Shown one piece after another: positions 23,082-32,400 of a stretch of 37,089 nt of DNA; the stretch's first letter is position 1, and each line of letters opens with the position of its first letter. The position numbers were made by a program, and so were the translations under genes. The DNA is from an uncultured Clostridia bacterium (lineage in GTDB: Bacteria; Bacillota; Clostridia; Christensenellales; Borkfalkiaceae). The DNA lies in NCBI GenBank assembly GCA_947598205.1, contig CANQFB010000014.1:1-37089 (forward strand), in the 5' to 3' direction. The notes beneath the pieces were generated by a model. It was not told the DNA's origin. It worked only from the letters and a program-made list of their open reading frames with translations, and made no database searches.

Positions 23082-23335
23082 ACATTTCCGCCGCACCTTT
23101 CGAGGAATTTTGCGCGGGATACGGGGACGGGCGCCGTCTGCGGCGTGCACGTCTCCACTTTGAGGACGGTCGTCTCGATAAGCCGCTCCTCCCTTCCGAA
23201 GGGCGCGAGGACCTTCTCCCCTGCCTCCACGGGGAAGGGGGCGATATACCAACGGGGCGTGCCTGCGATCTCCACTTTCGCAAACGTTATGGGCATGTTG
23301 TCGGCGATGACGCCGCCCGAAAGGGAATGGATCAT
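23078..23335 (-). CDS. Small unknown protein downstream of cardiolipin synthase
   Basis: An 85-residue soluble protein starting at an ATG with AGGAGG upstream, 14 bases after the cls stop. The sequence contains ITFAKVEIAGTPRWYIAPF and EAGEKVLAPFGREERL. The latter faintly recalls the beta-barrel GDxVxVPFG patterns of PriA-like N-termini. I do not recognise a named family. Good ribosome binding site, tight spacing and normal codon use make it a real gene, probably co-transcribed with cls. Confidence 0.75.
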   Translation of the reverse strand: MIHSLSGGVIADNMPITFAKVEIAGTPRWYIAPFPVEAGEKVLAPFGREERLIETTVLKVETCTPQTAPVPVSRAKFLERCGGNV

Positions 23336-23349
23336 GCTTCCTCCTATTC

Positions 23350-24927
23350 TTAAAAGAGCGGGGCGAAGAGTTTGGCGAGCTGGCAGATCCACCGCCACAC
23401 GACGTTCCTTTTCGCATCTTCCTTGGTCTGCAAGGCAGACATTTCGAAGGTCTCCTCGAAGTCCTCCTTGATCTTTTCCACCGCCTTGGTGCGGTACATG
23501 AGCACGCCGTCCTCGTAGTGGTAGAGGAAGGAACGGTAGTCGAGGTTGACCGTCCCAACCGTCGCGACCGCGTCGTCGGAGAGCATGAGCTTGGCGTGGA
23601 TGAACCCGGGGGTGTATTCATAGATCTTCACGCCCCCCTCCATGAGCGCCATATAGTTGGAACGGGTGAGGGCAAAGGGGATCTTTTTATCGGGGATATG
23701 CGGGGTGATGATGCGCACGTCCACCCCCCTTCTCGCCGCGAGGATGAGGGCCTGTTGCAGACTGTAATCTATGATGAGGTAGGGCGTGGCGATATAGACG
23801 TAATCGCGCGCGCTGTTGAGAATGTTGATATACACGTCCTCGCTGAAATGGCGGGGATAGATGGGATAGGGGCCGTCGCCGTAGGGCTGGACGACGCCCT
23901 CCTCGTCGAAGGTCTCGTACCGTTCGGGGAGATACCGCTCCACGTCGTCGATCTGCTTGACCTGCACGTCGAACTGCCGCAAGAACATGAGCAGGAGGCT
24001 CTTCACCCCCTCCCCCTCGAGGCGGATGGCGTTGTCCTTCCAATGGCCGAAGGGATGGGTGGCGTTGATATATTCGTCGGCGAGATTGAGCCCGCCCGTA
24101 TAGCCGATCTTGCCGTCGATCACCGTGATCTTGCGGTGGTCGCGGTTGTTGTGGACGTTCGTAAGGATGGGGACGAAGGGGCTGAACTTCTTGCAGTAGA
24201 TGCCCTTCTTTTTGAGCGTGCGGTGGTAATTCAAATGGATCTTGCCCATGCAGCCGATGTCGTCGTACATGACGCGCACTTCGACGCCCTCGCGGATCTT
24301 CCTCTCGAGAATGGAGAGGATGGCGCTCCACATCTGCCCCCGTTCGATGATGAAGTATTCCATAAAGATATACTTCTCTGCCTTCTCGAGGTCGGCGAGA
24401 TAGCGTTCAAAGAAGGCCTCCCCCGAGGGGAAATACTCCGTCTTGGTGCCGCTATAGGCGACGGCTTCGGGCGTGACCGTGGAGAGCGCTTCGCTCACCA
24501 TCCCCCACCGCCCCATCTTGCCGTGGAGCTCTTCGGGCGAGAATTTGCGCCACTCGTGTCTGCGCATGGCGGCGTCTACCCCGCGGTAGAGTTCCCGCTT
24601 CTTCCGCGAAGGACGCGAGGAGGAAAACATGAGGTAGAGGACGACGCCGAAGATGCTGAAGACGACGATGGTGATGATCCACGGGATCTTGGTCTCGGGG
24701 ACCATATCGCGGTTGGCGACGCGGATGACGAAGACGGCCGCGACGATATACCATATGATGAAGACGGCGAGGGCAAAATAGGGCTCGGCCGCGGGGAGAT
24801 ACTTCGCGATCACCCCGTCGAGGACGATCAGGGCGAGCACGATCGCCGTCCAGATGAGAAGGACGAAGATGATGATGGTAAGCGCAACGATAAAGAATCG
24901 GCTGAAGATGCGCTTCAAAAGTCTCAT
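23350..24927 (-). CDS. cls: Cardiolipin synthase, phospholipase D superfamily
   Basis: A 525-residue membrane enzyme that condenses phosphatidylglycerol into cardiolipin. Two or three membrane helices lie in the first 80 residues. Two PLD catalytic motifs follow: HRKITVID (near 262) and HAKLMLSD (near 443), both with the full HxKx4D pattern. Length fits the bacterial ClsA/Cls family. The start overlaps the upstream gene's stop (ATGA) and has GAGGA upstream. It sits inside a tightly packed minus-strand operon from trmL to the small protein at 23078. Confidence 0.94.
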   Translation of the reverse strand: MRLLKRIFSRFFIVALTIIIFVLLIWTAIVLALIVLDGVIAKYLPAAEPYFALAVFIIWYIVAAVFVIRVANRDMVPETKIPWIITIVVFSIFGVVLYLMFSSSRPSRKKRELYRGVDAAMRRHEWRKFSPEELHGKMGRWGMVSEALSTVTPEAVAYSGTKTEYFPSGEAFFERYLADLEKAEKYIFMEYFIIERGQMWSAILSILERKIREGVEVRVMYDDIGCMGKIHLNYHRTLKKKGIYCKKFSPFVPILTNVHNNRDHRKITVIDGKIGYTGGLNLADEYINATHPFGHWKDNAIRLEGEGVKSLLLMFLRQFDVQVKQIDDVERYLPERYETFDEEGVVQPYGDGPYPIYPRHFSEDVYINILNSARDYVYIATPYLIIDYSLQQALILAARRGVDVRIITPHIPDKKIPFALTRSNYMALMEGGVKIYEYTPGFIHAKLMLSDDAVATVGTVNLDYRSFLYHYEDGVLMYRTKAVEKIKEDFEETFEMSALQTKEDAKRNVVWRWICQLAKLFAPLF

Positions 24928-26015
24928 AATGCTTCCTCCCCGTACCGCTCATAGACCGTGCACCCGCACGGCGCGATATACGCTTTGTAAGTTCCCTGTA
25001 GAATCAAGCCCGATCTCGGCGAATGGACGCGTTTCCACCCAACCATGTCTGCGAATGCGTCGATAGAGACATCTTCTGCGGCGAGGCCGCACGCATCGAC
25101 TTCCTCGAGACGGGGGCAGGCATAGAAGCAATGGCTTATGAGCTTCCCGCCGAGGATCTTCACCCGTTTGAGGCTCTCGGGCACGCGGTAGCCCTCCCGC
25201 TCGGCAAAGAGCCATGCGAACGTCCCGTCGTAGCCCGTTCCCGCGCTCCTTGCGGCGTTGCCCGCATAGGGAAGGGTGAGCTCGGCAAGCGACGTGCAGG
25301 GAAGAAGGGCCCCTTGGTCCATATAATCGGCCGCGGCGACGGTGAGCGAGCGCACCTTGGGCAGTGCGGCGACCAGCCGCCTTTGCCCCGCGACGGTAAG
25401 ATATAGGCCGTCCTGTTCGACCTTGTAGGGCGCGGGGGCGGAAATTTCGGCGATCTTGCTCCCGATGAGCTTGTCCGCCGTGAGCGTCGCTCCGCTTGCA
25501 AGGCGCAGTTTCGTCGCCCCCTTTTCGGCGAGATAGCCTGCGGGAAGGGTCCCCGAGAGCAAGACGACCTCCTCCGCATGTCCGCAATTTTCGCGCACAA
25601 AGCCCTCGCCCGTATAGTGAAATTCGTCGACGGAATAGTAGACCGCGCCGCCGTATTCGCGGAAGAGCGCGGCCCGCTGGATGCGGGAGAGCTCCCCTCC
25701 GCCGAGAAGCAAAAGGTCGGTCAGCGACCCCTCCGAGAGGGCATAGCAGTAGGCGGAAAAGTCCTCCGTGGCCTCTATCCTCCCGACATGGGTACCCCGT
25801 TTGAGCTCGATAACGCCGTCTTCACCGACTCCCTCGAGCATGGAGAAGGCTTCGGCATAGCCCTCCGAACTCACCGTCCCGTCGTCCCAGACGCAACGAT
25901 ATACCTCTCCCTGCCGTCCTGCCGTCTTCGGGAGGGGCAAGAATAGGGTTGTGGCGCACGCCGCCGAAAGGACTGCCCCGACGGCCGCGCATGCGATCTT
26001 CCTCCCCTTCACCAT
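24924..26015 (-). CDS. Secreted or anchored protein with LRR-like region, unknown function
   Basis: 363 residues with an N-terminal signal or anchor (about 8-30). The second half contains repeated strand-turn patterns such as TSLAELTLPYAGNA, LKRVKILGGKLISHCFYACPRLEEVDA and an ending like those of BspA-type LRR proteins. The first half contains LSEGSLTDLLLLGGGEL and no family I recognise. It overlaps trmL by seven bases at its start and cls by four at its end, so expression is coupled with both. A cell-envelope role is suggested by the signal and by cls, but this is inference. Confidence 0.8.
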   Translation of the reverse strand: MVKGRKIACAAVGAVLSAACATTLFLPLPKTAGRQGEVYRCVWDDGTVSSEGYAEAFSMLEGVGEDGVIELKRGTHVGRIEATEDFSAYCYALSEGSLTDLLLLGGGELSRIQRAALFREYGGAVYYSVDEFHYTGEGFVRENCGHAEEVVLLSGTLPAGYLAEKGATKLRLASGATLTADKLIGSKIAEISAPAPYKVEQDGLYLTVAGQRRLVAALPKVRSLTVAAADYMDQGALLPCTSLAELTLPYAGNAARSAGTGYDGTFAWLFAEREGYRVPESLKRVKILGGKLISHCFYACPRLEEVDACGLAAEDVSIDAFADMVGWKRVHSPRSGLILQGTYKAYIAPCGCTVYERYGEEAL

Positions 26016-26500
26016 TTTAACCTGTGCAGCGCGCCCTTCTTCTCAAGGCCTCCGAACGCGTTCTGGCGAAGGGCCTCATAGAGGGCGACCGCCACGCTGT
26101 TGGAGAGGTTGAGCGAACGCCGCTCCCCCGCCATCGGGATGCGCACGCACCCCTCCTTATTCTTTACGAGAAGTTCCTCATCGAGCCCCTTCGTCTCTTT
26201 GCCGAAAAAGAGGGCGCACTCCGCGGGATAGTTTATGTCTGCATAGCACGTCTCTGCCTTCGTCGTGAAGAAAAAGCAGGGCATGCCGCGAAGCGCCAAA
26301 AAGGCCTCCTCCAGATTTTCGTGCACGCGCACATCGGTATATTGCCAATAATCGAGCCCCGCGCGGCGCACGGCGCTCTCCGAAATATCGAAGCCGAGGG
26401 GCTTTACAAGGTGCAAGACGCTCCCCGTCGCGGCGCAGGTACGCGCGATGTTGCCCGTGTTCTGCGGGATCTCGGGCTCTACAAGGACGATATGGAACAT
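26009..26500 (-). CDS. trmL: tRNA (cytidine/uridine-34 2'-O)-methyltransferase TrmL
   Basis: A 163-residue SPOUT methyltransferase that methylates the 2'-O of the wobble base of tRNA-Leu isoacceptors, using S-adenosylmethionine. Family marks are PEIPQNTGNIARTC (9-22), the cofactor-knot part LFFGKETKGL and RSLNLSNSVAVALYE near the C-terminus. Full length. The ATG at 26500 has no Shine-Dalgarno sequence, and a promoter -10 box ends six bases upstream, so translation may be leaderless. It is the first gene of the operon with the secreted protein, cls and a small gene, and is divergent from spoIIR. Confidence 0.94.
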   Translation of the reverse strand: MFHIVLVEPEIPQNTGNIARTCAATGSVLHLVKPLGFDISESAVRRAGLDYWQYTDVRVHENLEEAFLALRGMPCFFFTTKAETCYADINYPAECALFFGKETKGLDEELLVKNKEGCVRIPMAGERRSLNLSNSVAVALYEALRQNAFGGLEKKGALHRLKW

Positions 26501-26506
26501 ACCGCT

Positions 26507-26535
26507 ATTTTAATATAAAACGAGGCAATTTGCAA
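26507..26535 (-). promoter_or_regulatory. Promoter of trmL placed for a leaderless transcript
   Basis: On the minus strand TTGCAA (26535-26530), a 17-bp spacer and TAAAAT (26512-26507). Six bases separate the -10 from the ATG, so the predicted first base of the transcript is about 26500. Confidence 0.6.
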
Positions 26536-26572
26536 GGGGTTGTAAAAAACTTAATAAAAAATCGGGGTGCAG

Positions 26573-26602
26573 GTATAAATCTTCTTTCACATGGCAATCA
26601 TC
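26573..26602 (+). promoter_or_regulatory. Sigma-F-like promoter of spoIIR
   Basis: GTATA (26573-26577), a 15-bp spacer and GGCAATCATC (26593-26602) match the Bacillus sigma-F pattern (GYWTA / GGYNAWNMTR) at all but the last base. spoIIR is the classic sigma-F target. GGAGGTG at 26612-26618 precedes the ATG. Confidence 0.75.
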
Positions 26603-26622
26603 GCAGGGCACGGAGGTGATTT

Positions 26623-27147
26623 ATGAAAAAGTTTTTGGCGGCGATCCTTCTCCTCGCAGGGGTGCTCGGCATCGTGTTCGCATTCGGAAAACTCCCCGGG
26701 GGCGGGATAGGAAAGGACGCCTATCTTCGCGTACATATCCGCGCCGACTCCAACGAGGAAGCGGCGCAGGCTGTGAAATATAAGGTGCGGGACGAGGTGG
26801 TAAAATTCCTGACACCCGTCGTCGCATCCTGCGAAAAAAAGGAGGAGGCGATGGAAAAGATCGGGGAAAATCTCGGCGCGATCGAACGCGTCGCCGAGGG
26901 CGTCTTGCAGAAGAACGGCTTCTCGTACGGGGCGCGCGCCTCCCTCCGCAAGGAGGAGTTCCCCACCCGCGTGTATGAGGGCGTTACGCTGGATGCGGGC
27001 GTCTACGATGCGCTCATTTTAGAGCTCGGCTCGGGCAAGGGGGATAATTGGTGGTGCGTCGTCTACCCGCCCCTCTGCTTCACGGGCGCAAACAACGTGG
27101 TCTATAAGAGCAAGATCGCCGAGATCATCAAAAAATTCTTCGGCTGA
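26623..27147 (+). CDS. spoIIR: Stage II sporulation protein R (SpoIIR)
   Basis: A 174-residue secreted signalling protein made in the forespore. It triggers SpoIIGA to process pro-sigma-E in the mother cell. An N-terminal signal or anchor (about 1-22) is followed by the family motif RVHIRADSN (36-44) and the C-terminal block DNWWCVVYPPLCF (about 140-152). Length is at the short end but complete. The ribosome binding site is strong. It is preceded by a sigma-F-like promoter, fully consistent with forespore timing. Confidence 0.94.
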   Translation: MKKFLAAILLLAGVLGIVFAFGKLPGGGIGKDAYLRVHIRADSNEEAAQAVKYKVRDEVVKFLTPVVASCEKKEEAMEKIGENLGAIERVAEGVLQKNGFSYGARASLRKEEFPTRVYEGVTLDAGVYDALILELGSGKGDNWWCVVYPPLCFTGANNVVYKSKIAEIIKKFFG

Positions 27148-27192
27148 AATTTTCATGAGCTTATCGGAAACATAGGAACTTCGTAGGGGCAC

Positions 27193-28955
<1,763 letters not shown>

Positions 28956-28984
28956 CTATTTTACCATATCCGCGCAAAAATATA
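28956..28984 (-). promoter_or_regulatory. Sigma-A promoter of mnmA
   Basis: On the minus strand TTTATA (28984-28979), a 17-bp spacer ending in TGG and TAAAAT (28961-28956). The leader would be about 18 bases. Confidence 0.6.
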
Positions 28985-29002
28985 AAGCATTTTTCCGAAA
29001 GT

Positions 29003-29011
29003 TATGCTATA
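29003..29011 (+). promoter_or_regulatory. Extended -10 promoter, probably for tRNA-Arg
   Basis: TGC-TATAAT (29003-29011) is a strong extended -10 box on the plus strand. The only plus-strand gene after it is the tRNA at 29208. A repeat element fills the gap, so the precursor transcript would contain it. Confidence 0.5.
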
Positions 29012-29044
29012 ATGTGAGAAAAGAGAGACGCACTCGTAGCGACC

Positions 29045-29199
29045 GCGTCATCCTGCCCCGACCGCGGCTTCTATTGATTATCGAAGGTCGGCACGAGGAG
29101 CGTAGCGACGAAGTAGGGAACGCAGTGACCGAAGGATCCCCTGAATGAAAACGCGGACTTCGTACTCCGGGATTCTTCGGCTCCGCCTCAGAATGACGC
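29045..29199. repeat. MITE-like 155-bp intergenic element, copy before tRNA-Arg
   Basis: It begins GCGTCATCCTG (29045-29055) and ends CAGAATGACGC (29189-29199), an inverted pair like that of the 4048-4197 copy. The interior shares AATGAAAACGCGGACTTCGT and CGGGATTCTTCGG with the other copies. It ends eight bases before the tRNA. Confidence 0.65.
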
Positions 29200-29207
29200 A
29201 ATAAAAA

Positions 29208-29284
29208 GTACTCGTAGTGTAATTGGATAACATTATGGCCTCCGACGCCATCGACTCCGGGTTCGAGCCCCGGCGGGTACACCA
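29208..29284 (+). tRNA. tRNA-Arg (anticodon CCG)
   Basis: The acceptor stem GTACTCG pairs with CGGGTAC. The anticodon stem ATGGC/GCCAT encloses loop CTCCGAC with anticodon CCG, reading Arg codon CGG. The T arm is CCGGG-TTCGAGC-CCCGG and the CCA end is encoded (29282-29284). A terminator follows at once. Confidence 0.95.
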
Positions 29285-29286
29285 AA

Positions 29287-29314
29287 AACGCATGGCTTTC
29301 GCCATGCGTTTTTT
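29287..29314 (+). terminator. Terminator after tRNA-Arg
   Basis: AACGCATGGC (29287-29296) pairs with GCCATGCGTT (29301-29310) around a TTTC loop, followed by a T-run. Confidence 0.9.
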
Positions 29315-29399
29315 ATATCTTTTCGCCTCATTTTATTATTTCGATAAATATCGAAATAATAGATTTTTTCCAATAATTTTCATAATTCTTGGCCTTTCC

Positions 29400-29438
29400 C
29401 CGCCGAGGCGGGCACAATCTCCGCCTCGGCGGTCTTTT
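29400..29438. terminator. Hairpin after the large LRR gene, T-tract on one side only
   Basis: CCGCCGAGGCGG (29400-29411) pairs with CCGCCTCGGCGG (29421-29432). It resembles the terminator at 744-790. The T-rich side (TCTTTTCT) is on the plus strand; on the minus strand, where the LRR gene ends, the run after the stem is GGGAAAGG, so termination of that gene may be weak. Confidence 0.6.
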
Positions 29439-29441
29439 CTC

Positions 29442-32400
29442 TTATGTTCCTATTTTTACCCATTCGACGGCCTTTCCCGTCTCATCGAAGTGCCACCAAT
29501 GATCCCATTCCGTCCATTGCTCCTCGCTCGGCTTTGTTAAAGAGAAGTAGTATCGGATCGCGGAAGTAAGGTAGGAATTATCGGCGCCTATTTGCATCTT
29601 GTCCCAGTCCTCTTGCGTCCCGCTATAATAAATCTTTTCAAGTGAACTACAACTCTTAAATACTCCCTCTCTGATCGATGTTACGCCCTCGGGAAGCACT
29701 ATTTCGGTCGGGGCCCCCTTGGGGCGATAGCCCAGCAGTACGCCGTCGACGATAAAGAAGCCGTTTTCATCACACAATTTGGTATAATCGTTGATGAAAT
29801 CATACCAAAATTCTGCATTTGCAAAATTGCCGCCCGTAATGCTTTCAAGGGCACTTTCTTCGCCTCTCCACTCGTCTACGCCAAACACCAGCCAACCGTA
29901 ACTGGTTATTGAATCAGGCAGAATGACCTCACGCAGGGTCTCCAAACCAAAGAAGGCTTTACCATGGATCTCTTTCAAATTCGTTGCATTTGAGAGATCG
30001 ATCTTGTCGATTTGGAATGTAATGCCGGCAAGCTGTGCGTCAACAGTCCAATCGGGAACAAATTTTACAGCTTCATCACCGTCTTTTCCGTCCCTTAGAT
30101 CAAGCCCATCGCTCCAATCAAGCTCTCCGAACCATGACGTCGGATAGTAAACCGAAGCAGGCGCAAAAGTGAACGCGCCGATTGTTTTTAGTTGCGAATC
30201 TTTCTCGACGGAAAGCGTGTGGATATGAACGAAGCTTGGATCAAGATAAAATTCATCCCATTCCTCATCATAAATGATTCCGTTCCCATATGAAGAAGTC
30301 ATGAGGCTGAACAAATTATGGATGGAGGTCATTTCTTTCGGGAGAATAAGATCTCCGTCAAACTTGGCAGGTATGTAAACGAGGCTTGTCCGATCTTTTG
30401 AATAGACAACATTCCTAAAAGAAGATATTTCGGCGTTTTGCTCACTGACTGTGATTTTTTCGGGATAAAACGCCGCACCGCAGCCAGATGAAACCGTGCT
30501 TGAGCTTTCGTATCCGTATATAAATTTGATGAACTCATCAAAGGAGATCCCCGCTCCTACTGTAAGCTCTCTTACGTTATACGCTTCCACGCTACCCGCT
30601 ACCGAAGTTACTGTATCGGGAATGACAAGATTTTCCGTACCGCTTTCGACAAACAAGAGGCGCGAAACGTCCTTATTGTAAACTGCACCGTCTTTTACAA
30701 CCATGTCTCCGTCATCGTAAATCTGAATTTCTTTACATAAATTCATGCTTATCCGTCCTCCGCGATTGTTTCCGAAGAGTTTCTCAAAGGTATCTTCGCT
30801 ACTGCCCCAGCGCTTTCCGAGGATGAGCTTGTCTACTTCAAGCGCCGCGATCAACGAGTCCTCAACTTCTTCAATGTTGTCCGGGAGCCAAAACTCCGTA
30901 TAATGTCCGCCGAGAACGCTGCTCTTGATCCGTGTGGCCTTTTCCCAAGGCGTAAAAGGGCCCACATAAGCGGGTGCGCCATAGATCATGTCGCCGTCCC
31001 TTCGATTATATACGATGCTACTTATACAGATCATGTTTTCATTGACGGCGGAGATTTCTATGTTTGCAAGGTCGTAGGAATGTATATTGGTGAAGAACGC
31101 CGTCTCCATGAGGGGCGCCTTGGCGCCGAGCGTAAGTGATTGAAGATTACTACATTTTGTAAATGCATATGCGTCGAGTATGCCGACATTATCGGGAATA
31201 ATGATCGAAGTATAAGCGCCTTCGTCAAAGGCGTGCGTGCGGATCGTTGTTACCGTTTCGGGGATCTCCACTGTATCAAGCTGTTTATTGCGAAATGATT
31301 CTTCACCGATAATGACGATCCCGTCCGGTATTTTTGAGGCAGAGACAACAGAGGCAACAAGAATTTTTTCCGGCTTATAGACGAGACAGCCGTCCACAAC
31401 CTCAAAATAGGGATTGCTTGCAGGAATCGTAAGTGTCTCTAAATTGGCAGGATAATTGGGGGCTAACTGACTGTATCTATAAGATGCTGAAAGGTGCAAT
31501 TCGGTAAGCACACAGCCACCTCGCCCATTGTATATGAAGTCTGTCGGAAAGACACTCTCCGAAGCCCACATGACGGAATCGGAAAACGTCAAGCTTGTCA
31601 ATTTTGAGCAGTAATAGAAAGCACCCGATGCGACGACCGTCGTTCCTTCCTTTACGGTATAATCCGTCAAATCGGTCACGTCCCAAACGCCCGCCTTTCC
31701 GTCACCGTTCTTATCCTCCGTACCGTACCCGACGCCGAGGCAGGCCTTTTCCCAATAGAAAACGGAAACGCCATTCCATACGTCTTTCGTCAATTTCGCA
31801 AGCATCTTCGGACATGTTGCAAAAATATCTGCCTGAATATACGCAAATCCATCTCCCGTGGGAAAATTTATATTCTCAAGTTCAGTACAATTCTCAAAGG
31901 CTCCGGCCGCGATCTGTTCGAGCCCGTTCGGCAGAACGATCCTTGTCAAGGAAGTACAATCCTTGAATGCTTCTGAGAAAATTGCATAGATCGTTTCCGG
32001 TAAAACGATCTCTGTGAGATTGGTGCATCCTGCAAATCCGCTATTATCCACTCTCATGACCTCTTTTCCTTTATAGCGCGTTGGCAGGAGGACGACGCCT
32101 TGTAATTCCTTTTCGGCCCCCTTCTTTACGGAAACGGTATAGCCGGAACTTATCATGCGCAATTCGAGTTTTGAAATGTCGATCTTATCGCTCCATTTTG
32201 CATACAGCGTTATGTCGTCATTCACAGTCAACCCTGTTCCCGATAAGGCTGGACGAGAGCCTTCTTCATCGAGATACCATCCGAGAAAGTTGTAAACGGT
32301 GTTGCCGCCATCCTCTTCCCGTTCGACAAGGGGGAGAGAATTTATAACAGAGCCCTTTTGCACGGCGATGGGGTTTCTGGCCTCCCCGCCAAGGGAATCG

